Of a stretch of 47,698 bases of DNA, positions 25,103 through 32,816 are shown one piece after another. Position 1 is the stretch's first letter. Every line of letters starts with the position of its first letter. The position numbers and the translations under genes are program-made. Location: the IMG/VR virus record IMGVR_UViG_3300002514_007835, positions 1 through 47,698 of that record; one strand, given 5' to 3'. The notes beneath the pieces are model-generated. The model did not search any database. It saw only the letters and a list, made by a program, of their open reading frames with translations, and was not told the origin of the DNA. The stretch comes from a virus.

Positions 25103-25944
25103 ACGTTGGAATTTGTGGCCAGGGCTTCGTTGGATCAGCTATCAGGGATGGTCTCACATCCTTTCACAATATCAGAACCTATGATATTCGACCAGAGCTT
25201 AGAAACTGTAATACGCTGGACGAACTAGTGGAATCAGCTGGTATAATTTTTGCTTGCCTGCCGACGCCCATGAGAAAGGATGGGACATGCGACACTAGAT
25301 TAGTCATGAAAGTTATAAAGCAAATAGACGATATTGCTGGCAGATTAGATGACAATAAGATTGTTGTTGTAAAGTCTACGGTCCCACCGGGAACTACTGC
25401 TAGTATCGATGACATGTGTGACAATATTGATGTGATATTTAGTCCTGAATTTTTAACTGAGGCCAATTCATTTGATGACTTTAAAAATCAGACAAGGATA
25501 ATACTTGGTGGCTCTCGTCCTGCAACATCAATCGTAAAGACCATGTTTAGGAAGGCTTTTCCGCATGTGCCTATAATAAAGACCGGATCACGCACTGCAG
25601 AGGCAGTCAAGTACTTTACCAACTGCTTCCTGGCGACTAAGGTCAGTTTTGCGAACGAGATAAAGCAGATATGTGATACTTGCGACGTGGATTATGACAA
25701 GGTGGTCGAGTATGCTCTCTACGATGACAGATTAGGAAAATCCCACTGGTCAGTTCCTGGTCCCGATGGCGACTTTGGCTTCGGCGGTCACTGTTTTCCA
25801 AAGGACCTAAATGCCTTGATTCAAATTGCCCATAATGGTGAAGTTGTTCCAACAATGCTGAACGCCACATGGGAGAAGAATTCAGAGGTCAGAAGTGATA
25901 AGGACTGGGAAGCCATGGCGGGAAGGGCAGTATCAGATGACTAA
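25099..25944 (+). CDS. UDP-glucose/GDP-mannose dehydrogenase family, lacking the C-terminal domain
   Basis: 281 residues. VGICGQGFVGSAI is the NAD-binding G-x-G-x-x-G; FACLPTPMRKDG, VVVKSTVPPGTT and VIFSPEFLTEA are family hallmarks; VKYFTNCFLATKVSFANEI is the central helix; and GFGGHCFPKDL contains the catalytic Cys at residue 232. The normal enzyme has 390-450 residues with a C-terminal UDP-sugar-binding domain, which is absent here because the gene ends 49 residues after the Cys. It should oxidise a nucleotide sugar to a uronic acid in two NAD-dependent steps if the missing domain is dispensable. It overlaps the upstream gene by ATGA and the next ATG lies 8 bases inside. Confidence 0.85.
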   Translation: MNVGICGQGFVGSAIRDGLTSFHNIRTYDIRPELRNCNTLDELVESAGIIFACLPTPMRKDGTCDTRLVMKVIKQIDDIAGRLDDNKIVVVKSTVPPGTTASIDDMCDNIDVIFSPEFLTEANSFDDFKNQTRIILGGSRPATSIVKTMFRKAFPHVPIIKTGSRTAEAVKYFTNCFLATKVSFANEIKQICDTCDVDYDKVVEYALYDDRLGKSHWSVPGPDGDFGFGGHCFPKDLNALIQIAHNGEVVPTMLNATWEKNSEVRSDKDWEAMAGRAVSDD

Positions 25945-26842
25945 AAAACAGATGGTTGTGGGCGGGTGTGGATTCATTGGGAGTCACATCGTCAATAGGT
26001 TGCATGATCTCGGCCATGATGTAGTTGTTATCGATGACCTATCAGCAAGTGAGAATAATGAGTTCTATTTTCATCCTGACTCCGAGCGGGTGACATATCA
26101 CAGATGGGATATATCCAAGGATAACTGCTCCTCTGCATTTACTAATATAGACTGTGTTTTTCACCTGGCAGCACGCTCCCGTATCCAGCCCACCATACAG
26201 AGCCCCAGTGAGTGCTTTGAGGTTAACGTAGTGGGCACACAGAGGGTCCTAGAGTGGTCCAGGATTAACTCCGTGAGGAAGCTTATATATTCAGGTACAT
26301 CATCACTTTATGGCCACCAGAATTCAATCCCGTTCCAACCAAACATGCCACCTGACTGCCTCAATCCTTACTCGATGTCAAAATGGATGGGTGAGCAGAC
26401 GTGTAAACTGTACAGTCAGCTCTACGATCTTTCGACAATTGTCCTAAGATACTTTAATGTTTATGGACCGCAGGAGCCGACAAAGGGGCAATATGCCCCT
26501 GTCATTGGACTTTTTAAGAGACAGGTGGCGAATGGTGAGTCGATGACAGTGGTCGGGGATGGCAGTCAACGGCGCGATTTCACGTATGTTAGTGATGTGG
26601 TGGATGCCAATGTGTGCGCCATGAATACTTTAGAGTCTGAGGTTCATTTTGGAGTCTATAATGTGGGTACAGGCGCTAACCATTCTATTAATGAAGTGGC
26701 TGGTATGATAGGAGATAATATGATCTATATTAACCAGAGACCTGCTGAAGTGCAGGAGACGCTCGCGGATATTGAGGCCACCAAGAGGGATCTGGGATGG
26801 GTGCCTACTAAGCGATTAGAAGATATGATTATGTCATACTAG
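25937..26842 (+). CDS. NAD-dependent sugar epimerase/dehydratase (SDR)
   Basis: 301 residues from the ATG at 25937. An earlier in-frame ATG at 25895 adds 14 residues lying inside the previous gene and is less likely, because GGAAGGG (25921-25927) precedes 25937. VVGGCGFIGSHIVNRL is the NAD-binding motif; VFHLAARSR, YSGTSSLYG and YSMSK (catalytic Y-x3-K) follow, then RYFNVYGP and RRDFTYVSDVVDA, all typical of UDP-glucose 4-epimerase-type extended SDRs. It would epimerise or dehydrate a UDP- or GDP-sugar. The next gene encodes a second member, so a two-step conversion is possible. Confidence 0.85.
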   Translation: MTKKQMVVGGCGFIGSHIVNRLHDLGHDVVVIDDLSASENNEFYFHPDSERVTYHRWDISKDNCSSAFTNIDCVFHLAARSRIQPTIQSPSECFEVNVVGTQRVLEWSRINSVRKLIYSGTSSLYGHQNSIPFQPNMPPDCLNPYSMSKWMGEQTCKLYSQLYDLSTIVLRYFNVYGPQEPTKGQYAPVIGLFKRQVANGESMTVVGDGSQRRDFTYVSDVVDANVCAMNTLESEVHFGVYNVGTGANHSINEVAGMIGDNMIYINQRPAEVQETLADIEATKRDLGWVPTKRLEDMIMSY

Positions 26843-26852
26843 AAAGAAAAAA

Positions 26853-27800
26853 ATGAGTAGAATTTTAGTGACAGGCGGCCTAGGTTTTATTGGGTCAAAT
26901 CTTACCTTGGCATTATTGGAACTGGGCCATACGGTGACTGTAGTGGATGACATGTCGTCTGCAAGAAATGATGCAGATGATATTATAAAAAATAATCCTG
27001 ATGCGAAATTTATTCGCTGCTGTTTTGCCGATGATAAAATTATTAGTCGCATAGGAAGGTATGAATTTGATTATATCTTTCACGTGGCGGCAATTCCCAG
27101 GGTTAGCTACTCTGTTGAGCACCCTTTCGAGACGACAGACGTTAATGTTAATAGGACTGTCAAGTTGATAGAGGCTTCAGTCGGTCATGTTAGGAGGTTT
27201 ATATTCTCTTCGTCATCCTCCGTATACGGTGGTGCTGATGTTATGCCAACTCCTGTTTCACATCCTAAGTCTCCTAAATCACCGTATGCCTGGCAAAAAA
27301 GCTGTATTGAGGATTTTATAGGTGTGATGTGTGACTTGAATCCGAATTTTGATGCCGTTTGCCTGCGATACTTTAATGTCTTTGGACCTGGCCAGTTTGG
27401 TGGCTCTGCCTATGCCACGGCGATCTCCGCCTGGTGTCATGCAATTAAAAGTGATTTAATTTTACGTAAGGATGGCACAGGTGAGCAGTCCAGAGACATG
27501 TGCTATGTAGGTAATGTTGTTGATGCGAATATTAAGTCAATGACGACAATAGAAAAATTTAGGGGAGACAGGTTCAATGTGGCCTGCGGCGACCGGGTGT
27601 CTAACAACGATATATTAAATTTTTTGCGTGATAGGTTTGATGAGATTAAAATTGAGAATACACCATTCCGGCCCGGTGATGTCATGCACACGCAGGCAGA
27701 CATCACCCTAACAGAGGAAAAAATTGGCTACGTGCCTGCAACTAGATTTTGGGATGGCATGGAACTAACTCTTAAATGGTGGGGACTCAATAGTGACTGA
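26853..27800 (+). CDS. NAD-dependent sugar epimerase/dehydratase (SDR)
   Basis: 315 residues. ILVTGGLGFIGSNLTLALLE binds NAD; VVDDMSSA, FHVAAIPRVSYSVEHP and FIFSSSSSVYGG follow; YAWQK is the catalytic Y-x3-K; and RYFNVFGPGQ plus SRDMCYVGNVVDANI complete the extended SDR pattern. It is closer in style to UDP-glucuronate/UDP-glucose 4-epimerases (VSYSVEHP, FNVFGPGQ) than to GMD. Combined with the dehydrogenase at 25099 it could give UDP-galacturonate-type sugars, which is inference. Ten bases separate it from the preceding gene, and the downstream cupin gene begins 8 bases before its stop. Confidence 0.87.
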   Translation: MSRILVTGGLGFIGSNLTLALLELGHTVTVVDDMSSARNDADDIIKNNPDAKFIRCCFADDKIISRIGRYEFDYIFHVAAIPRVSYSVEHPFETTDVNVNRTVKLIEASVGHVRRFIFSSSSSVYGGADVMPTPVSHPKSPKSPYAWQKSCIEDFIGVMCDLNPNFDAVCLRYFNVFGPGQFGGSAYATAISAWCHAIKSDLILRKDGTGEQSRDMCYVGNVVDANIKSMTTIEKFRGDRFNVACGDRVSNNDILNFLRDRFDEIKIENTPFRPGDVMHTQADITLTEEKIGYVPATRFWDGMELTLKWWGLNSD

Positions 27801-28131
27801 GCACCGCCCATGGGGTAATTTTATAGTTTTACTGGACGCAGACTACTGCAAGGTAAAACTGCTGCAGATTAATCCCGGCCATGAAATAAGCTATCAGTAT
27901 CATCACAAGAGGCAGGAAGAGTGGACTATCGTATCCGGCCAGGGGGTTGTTACCCTAGACGATAAAAAGTTACCAGTGCAGGCAGGTGACCATGTCACAA
28001 TTTTACCCCTTCAGAAGCACACAATTTGCAGCAATGATGACAACACGTTAATGATTGTAGAGGTTCAGACTGGCACATATTTTGGGGAAGACGATATTGT
28101 CAGACTTAGTGACCAGTACGGAAGAGTGTAG
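27793..28131 (+). CDS. Cupin, mannose-6-phosphate isomerase type II-like
   Basis: 112 residues from a GTG at 27793. RPWGNFIVLLDADYCKVKLL, GHEISYQYHHKRQEEWTIVSG, and DHVTILPLQKHTI are the three cupin segments found in the C-terminal domain of ManC-type GDP-mannose pyrophosphorylase/phosphomannose isomerase proteins, with the metal-binding pattern H-x-K/R-x-E-x-W followed by His. It probably isomerises fructose-6-phosphate and mannose-6-phosphate, which would feed the GDP-mannose dehydratase. Free-standing versions of this domain are common in phage and capsule clusters. It is the last gene of the island; a 48-base gap follows. Confidence 0.82.
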   Translation: MTEHRPWGNFIVLLDADYCKVKLLQINPGHEISYQYHHKRQEEWTIVSGQGVVTLDDKKLPVQAGDHVTILPLQKHTICSNDDNTLMIVEVQTGTYFGEDDIVRLSDQYGRV

Positions 28132-28179
28132 GTCGATTGTTTAAAACATACCGCCTTTTGTGTGTTAAATTATATTGTT

Positions 28180-28968
28180 ATGACTGAAGAATTAATACAA
28201 TTTCCTACACGAAAAAAGCACGTATCATACTCAGAGATTAGAAACTGGTCTGAGTGCTCTTTTAGGCACAAGTTACTTTATATAGACGGACTGTCGACAT
28301 TTGATGCCAGTGTCCACACTGTTTTCGGCACAGCTGTCCATGAGGCTTGCGAGAATTTTTTAAAGACTGGAGAGATGGATCCTGCTATTGCGACTAATAT
28401 GATAGTAGATGAGTGGAAGAACTATGGGTTTGAGGACGTTGATCCGTGGCTCGACAAGGCAGAGAAGATACTTGCCGAGGTTCCAGATTTTTTAAACGAG
28501 AATTTTGGCGAGTGGGAACCGATAGAGGCAGAAGAACAGCTTTACGAGACAATCCAGAACGACACCCTTAAATTTAAGGGGTTTATCGATGCTATTATTA
28601 AGACGAGGGATAAAAAGGGGAATGATGTCTATTGGATTATAGACTGGAAGACAACTTCCTGGGGATGGCACGTCAATAAAAAGAGGGATTTCAAGGTGAA
28701 TGCCCAACTAATGTACTACAAGCAGTTTTGGGCCGCCAAGCATGATATTCCTGAAAAATCAGTAAAAATAGGCTTTGTCTTGCTTAAGCGAGATGGAAAG
28801 ACTGGAAAACGCTGTGAGCTGCTACCAGTATCATTTGGGCCAAAGTCAAAAGAAAAGGTTGACAAGCAGCTCCGCGGAATGCTAAAGTCAGTTAGGTCTG
28901 GAATGTTTATTAAGAATAGATTATCATGTCGATTTTGCGAATTTTATGAAACGGAATACTGTACTTAA
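28180..28968 (+). CDS. PD-(D/E)XK nuclease with Fe-S cysteines (Cas4/AddB-like)
   Basis: 262 residues from the ATG at 28180; an in-frame GTG at 28162 would add six residues with no supporting context. The RecB-family core shows VFGTAVHEACE (catalytic His), LKFKGFIDAII (Asp) and WIIDWKTT (D-x-K). Cys26 in SECSF and three C-terminal cysteines in CRFCEFYETEYC (250, 253, 261) match the four-Cys layout of Fe-S-containing Cas4/AddB nucleases. It would be a 5'-to-3' or end-processing DNA nuclease in phage recombination or replication, not CRISPR, since no other cas gene or array is present. It is flanked by the two of the clearest gaps, so it is probably its own transcription unit. Confidence 0.85.
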   Translation: MTEELIQFPTRKKHVSYSEIRNWSECSFRHKLLYIDGLSTFDASVHTVFGTAVHEACENFLKTGEMDPAIATNMIVDEWKNYGFEDVDPWLDKAEKILAEVPDFLNENFGEWEPIEAEEQLYETIQNDTLKFKGFIDAIIKTRDKKGNDVYWIIDWKTTSWGWHVNKKRDFKVNAQLMYYKQFWAAKHDIPEKSVKIGFVLLKRDGKTGKRCELLPVSFGPKSKEKVDKQLRGMLKSVRSGMFIKNRLSCRFCEFYETEYCT

Positions 28969-29018
28969 TTAACTACTGTTATTTTGTGGGTAAATTTAAC
29001 TAAGCAGAGGAAGTGACA

Positions 29019-30275
29019 TTGGAAAAGAAGAAAATATTAATGCTGTGCGACCACCCGCTTTCCACATCGGGTGTGGGCTGCCAGGCTAGGTTCCTAATAG
29101 ATGGACTTATAGCCACAGGTGAGTACTGTTTTAGGGTGCTGGGGGGTGCTATTAAACACAATGACTACTCCCTTGTCAAGGTGAATGATGATCTTCTCAT
29201 CAAGCCAGTCGATGGCTTCGGAACGCCAGATATGCTCAGGCACCTACTGGCTACAGAGAAGCCTGACCTGCTGTTTCTCTTTACAGACCCAAGGTTTTTT
29301 ATCTGGGTCTGGGAAATGGAGGATGAGATTCATCAGGTGTGTCCCATAGTCTACTGGCACGTCTGGGATAATGACCCCTTCCCAGATTTTAATAATGTGC
29401 TGTACGAGTCGACTGATCTCGTTAATTGCCACTCATATAAGACATATGAGATGGTTAGTGAAAGATTTCCTGAAAAGACAAACTTTATTCCCCACGCTCT
29501 TCCACAGAACCTATACTTTCCTCTCCCACAGGCAGAGATTAATAAGTTTAGGACGCAGCTTCTTGGCAAAGAACGTCGCGATCACTTTATAGGATTCTGG
29601 ATAAATAGAAATGCGAGACGAAAAATGCCGTCTGATGTCATCGAGGGCTGGTCTAGGTTTTTAAATGAGCTGGAGGAGAAACACGGCCATCGAAATGCGA
29701 CGCTTGTTATGCATACAGATCCTGTTGACCAGGAGGGGCCTAACCTATTCAAGGTGACCGAGCTGTTCGATGTGCAGGATAATGTATTTTTCTCCACCGA
29801 GAGGATTGAGTTTGAGAAGATTAATATCCTTCACAATATCTCTGATTTTTGCATTAATATAGCCTGCAATGAGGGCTTCGGTCTGGCCACACTAGAGTCA
29901 ATGCAGGTTGGCAAGCCTATTATTGCCCTTAAAACTGGAGGCCTCACACGACAGGTTGTGGACCATCGCGATGGCAGCGAAAACGGTATTGCCCTGGATC
30001 CAGATGTTCGAAACCTTGTAGGCAGTCAGATGGTACCCTTTATTTACGAGGATCACGTCGATAACCAAAAGGTAGCTGACGCTTATATGAAATTGTATGA
30101 ACTGGGTCCTGAAGGAAGAAAGGAACTCGGCCAAAAGGCTAGAGAGTATGTGCTGAGTGAGTTTGCAATTCACGACACGATATCAGCATGGAATAGCACG
30201 ATGACTGATACTATCAATACGTGGAAAAATGACAGGACAAAGATTTATAAGGGCTGGAATTTGGAGACCATTTAG
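29019..30275 (+). CDS. GT4 family glycosyltransferase
   Basis: 418 residues from the TTG at 29019, preferred because AGAGGA (29006-29011) then has a 7-base spacer; the GTG at 29013 has almost none. The N-terminus ILMLCDHPLSTSGVGCQ is the GT-B acceptor-domain glycine loop. FIGFWINRNARRKMPSDVI near residue 195 and FCINIACNEGFGLATLESMQ near 283-302 hold the donor-binding region, including E-G-F-G-L-x-x-L-E (E-x7-E). It is full length for GT4, unlike the ~300-residue versions in the island. It follows the nuclease after a 50-base gap and precedes another GT4 by two bases. The acceptor could be DNA, a virion protein or a host glycan. Confidence 0.85.
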   Translation: MEKKKILMLCDHPLSTSGVGCQARFLIDGLIATGEYCFRVLGGAIKHNDYSLVKVNDDLLIKPVDGFGTPDMLRHLLATEKPDLLFLFTDPRFFIWVWEMEDEIHQVCPIVYWHVWDNDPFPDFNNVLYESTDLVNCHSYKTYEMVSERFPEKTNFIPHALPQNLYFPLPQAEINKFRTQLLGKERRDHFIGFWINRNARRKMPSDVIEGWSRFLNELEEKHGHRNATLVMHTDPVDQEGPNLFKVTELFDVQDNVFFSTERIEFEKINILHNISDFCINIACNEGFGLATLESMQVGKPIIALKTGGLTRQVVDHRDGSENGIALDPDVRNLVGSQMVPFIYEDHVDNQKVADAYMKLYELGPEGRKELGQKAREYVLSEFAIHDTISAWNSTMTDTINTWKNDRTKIYKGWNLETI

Positions 30276-30277
30276 AT

Positions 30278-31429
30278 ATGAAAAGAGTTTTATTAAGAGG
30301 GCCTGCTCTTACGCAGTCCGGATACGGGGTCCATTGCCGTCAGGTTGCCAGGTGGCTCCTGTCCAAAAAGAACATTGACCTGAGCGTGCAGGCACTGCCG
30401 TGGGGGATCACCCCTTGGCACTTAAATACAGACGATAAGCTGACGCTTGACATCATGCAAAGGTGCAGGCCTGTTGAGCCCAGCTATGACGTAACGTTTC
30501 AGGTTCAGCTGCCTAACGAGTGGGATGCATCGCTCGGAAGGTATAACGTGGGAATAACAGCAGGTGTCGAGACCGATCGATGTAATCCAGCATGGATTCC
30601 AGCATGCAGCGCTATGAATCGGGTGATAGTGCCATCATCTCACACCATGAGTTCATTCCAACACTACGGTAAGATTGACAATATGTCAATCATACCAGAG
30701 TCATTTCCTGACAGTCTTTTAAGTCCTACTAACGAGGTATTATTTGACCTCGACACAGATTTTAATCTTCTTGTTTTTGGGCAGATAACTGGTAATAACC
30801 CGGAAAATGATAGAAAGAATATCTATCACACCGTCAGGATGCTGTGTGACGTGTTTGCTGACAACTCGAATGTCGGAATTGTTATTAAGACCAACAGCGG
30901 TAAATCGACAAAGATCGATCGACATGTCACCAGGAATATGTTAGGCCAGCTTATAAATCAGGTGAGGCGCGGCCCATATCCAAAGTTTCACTTTTTACAC
31001 GGCACACTCAGCGACAGTGAGATTACATCGCTCTATACACATCCTAAGATTAATGCCCTAGTCACACTCACACGAGGTGAGGGCTTTGGCCTTCCAATTT
31101 TAGAGGCCGCCGCCAGTGGACTCCCGGTAATTGCCACTAACTGGTCTGCATACTTGGACTTTATGAACAAGGGAAAATTTATCTCTATTGATTACAGTCT
31201 TGGCAAAATACATCCTAGCCGTTGTGATCCTAATATATTTATGGCAGACGCCCAGTGGGCAATGCCAGTCGAAGATGATTTTAAGGATAAGATTAAAAAG
31301 TTTTATAAGAAGCACGATAAGCCACAGGAGTGGGCCCAAGAGCTGTCCACAGTCATTAAGGAAGAGTACAGTTTTGAGGCGATAGCCTCCGCTTACGATT
31401 CAAATTTTGACCAAATTTTAGGGGCTTAA
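30278..31429 (+). CDS. GT4 family glycosyltransferase
   Basis: 383 residues. VLLRGPALTQSGYGVHCRQV is the N-terminal acceptor-domain glycine loop, NVGITAGVETDRCNPAWI follows, and LVTLTRGEGFGLPILEAAASG near residues 265-284 is the GT4 donor-binding E-x7-E. LVFGQITGNNPENDRKN near 164 starts the second Rossmann domain. It pairs with the GT4 gene two bases upstream; the two probably act together. They lie beyond the nuclease gene, outside the island proper, next to late-transcription and tail genes, so they could belong to the phage's older gene set. Confidence 0.87.
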   Translation: MKRVLLRGPALTQSGYGVHCRQVARWLLSKKNIDLSVQALPWGITPWHLNTDDKLTLDIMQRCRPVEPSYDVTFQVQLPNEWDASLGRYNVGITAGVETDRCNPAWIPACSAMNRVIVPSSHTMSSFQHYGKIDNMSIIPESFPDSLLSPTNEVLFDLDTDFNLLVFGQITGNNPENDRKNIYHTVRMLCDVFADNSNVGIVIKTNSGKSTKIDRHVTRNMLGQLINQVRRGPYPKFHFLHGTLSDSEITSLYTHPKINALVTLTRGEGFGLPILEAAASGLPVIATNWSAYLDFMNKGKFISIDYSLGKIHPSRCDPNIFMADAQWAMPVEDDFKDKIKKFYKKHDKPQEWAQELSTVIKEEYSFEAIASAYDSNFDQILGA

Positions 31430-31436
31430 TTTAAAA

Positions 31437-31760
31437 ATGGTGACTTTTTTGGCGTGCTGTTGCATATTAACCGCAGCCGGATTTGCAGTAAGTTTATTTT
31501 ACGTTTTTAAATTTGCGAGGATTATTCTAAGGATAGAAGAAGTTATTGAAGTTTCCCTTCTTGGGTTTGATGAGTCCTATAATAAGTTGTCAGATATACT
31601 TGAAAAACCAGTTTTTTTTGACAGTCCTGAAGTTAGGCAAACGATTGACGAGATTGCTAAAGCCAGGGAGCTAATATTAAGTCTTGCCAATGAATTAGCG
31701 GGATCGCTACAGGAAGACGATAAAGAAAGTGGTTTAAATGAAGAAAGTAGCGACTCGTAA
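31437..31760 (+). CDS. Small single-span membrane protein, unknown function
   Basis: 107 residues. Residues 3-~27 (TFLACCCILTAAGFAVSLFYVF) form one hydrophobic helix; the remaining ~80 residues are soluble, helical and acidic, with a Ser/Glu-rich tail. With few positive charges before the helix and FKFAR after it, the soluble part is probably cytoplasmic. It is the only clear membrane protein in the window. The following sigma-factor gene begins 23 bases inside it, so the two are translationally linked. Proteins of this size and shape are common in large T4-like phages, but I cannot name a function. Confidence 0.65.
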   Translation: MVTFLACCCILTAAGFAVSLFYVFKFARIILRIEEVIEVSLLGFDESYNKLSDILEKPVFFDSPEVRQTIDEIAKARELILSLANELAGSLQEDDKESGLNEESSDS

Positions 31761-32466
31761 GACGGTAAAAAGAAAGAAGTCAAAGAATCAATATTTTGGA
31801 CCGAAAGAAGACCTAGCGATAGTCGCTTTTCAAAAGTCCGATGATATTAGGGAGCGGGAAGTGCTGTATAACACGCTTATCCTTCCTGCTTTTGACAAGC
31901 TTGTTGAGAATCTAATTTTTATTCATGAGTTTTATAGACTACATGACTCATATGAGACATTAAAACATGATTGTATAGAATTCCTGTATGAGACTATTTA
32001 TAAGTGGGACTCTTCTCGAGGAACTAAGGCATTTTCGTATTTTAATGTAGTTGCCAAGAACTGGTTAATAATCCAGGCAAAGAAGAGATCTAAGTACCTT
32101 AAAAGGAGTGTCTCTATAGACGACCCTAAGTCGATGGCCGCTTATGAGATCGAAACTATTCAAAATTTTGATGTTATTCCATCGCCTGATTCTATAGTTT
32201 CACATGCTGAGCGCATGGACGCAATCTTTAAGTGCCTTTACGAGATAAAAGAAAAATTAACTAACGCTAATGAGATACTGTGTATCAATGCCGTGATAGT
32301 GGTTTTTGAGAGGATGGACGACCTTGATTTCTTTAATAAGCGGGCCGTCTTTCTTTACCTAAGGGAGATATCAGGCCTGTCTCCAAAACAGCTGACAGCG
32401 GCAATATCATCGCTTAAGAAGAACTATAGGGAGCTAAGGGGAAGAGATGACTTCGAAATTTTCTAA
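31738..32466 (+). CDS. RNA polymerase sigma factor, phage late-transcription type
   Basis: 242 residues. FLYETIYKWDSSRGTKAFSY followed by FNVVAKNWLI (residues ~81-111) is sigma region 2, the part that opens the promoter. SIDDP and a linker follow. LREISGLSPKQLTAAISSLK near 205-225 resembles a region 4 helix-turn-helix. T4 gp55 has about 185 residues and lacks region 4, so this protein is longer. The last residues are DDFEIF, an acidic-hydrophobic tail like the sliding-clamp-binding ends of T4 gp33 and gp55; this comparison is tentative. It should direct host polymerase to late promoters. The placement just before the baseplate genes suits that role. Confidence 0.8.
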   Translation: MKKVATRKTVKRKKSKNQYFGPKEDLAIVAFQKSDDIREREVLYNTLILPAFDKLVENLIFIHEFYRLHDSYETLKHDCIEFLYETIYKWDSSRGTKAFSYFNVVAKNWLIIQAKKRSKYLKRSVSIDDPKSMAAYEIETIQNFDVIPSPDSIVSHAERMDAIFKCLYEIKEKLTNANEILCINAVIVVFERMDDLDFFNKRAVFLYLREISGLSPKQLTAAISSLKKNYRELRGRDDFEIF

Positions 32467-32815
32467 GCAGACTGAGGAGCTACAAAAGACACAGCAGAAG
32501 CTGAAGAAGTTTGGCAAACTGCTGGACAAGATCGACTCGACAGACAGTAATATAAAGGAGCTGTGGGCCGAGATATACGAGAATGCCACCTCAGACCGGG
32601 AGCGTGCCAGCATGCTCTACACCGATATCTTTATGGACATAAAGGGATCCCCAGAGAAGCACGGCCTCTACGGCGTGCAGATGACCAAGTACCTGGAGAG
32701 GATGTGCAAGTCCAACGATCAGCTGATAAGGCTGGCAGAGATGATCGAGAGGGCAGAACGAAATACGACACAGGTTAATGCCGATGATATATTCGATCGG
32801 ATAACGGAGGGATAA
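32447..32815 (+). CDS. Small helical protein between sigma factor and baseplate genes
   Basis: 122 residues, almost entirely charged helices: an N-terminal KQTEELQKTQQKLKKFGKLL coiled-coil-like segment, a middle NATSDRERASMLYTDIFMDI, and a YLERMCKSNDQLIRLAEMIE helix. No known motif is visible. It begins 20 bases inside the sigma gene with AGGGGA upstream, and ends 1 base before the gp5-like gene. Position next to a gp55-like sigma factor makes a late-transcription co-activator (gp33-like role) or a small assembly protein possible; neither is shown by the sequence. Confidence 0.6.
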   Translation: MTSKFSKQTEELQKTQQKLKKFGKLLDKIDSTDSNIKELWAEIYENATSDRERASMLYTDIFMDIKGSPEKHGLYGVQMTKYLERMCKSNDQLIRLAEMIERAERNTTQVNADDIFDRITEG

Positions 32816-32816
32816 C

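Noticed and set aside
28180-28968. A CRISPR-associated cas4 gene
   Set aside because: There is no repeat array, cas1 or cas2 nearby; isolated Cas4/AddB-like nucleases are common in phages.
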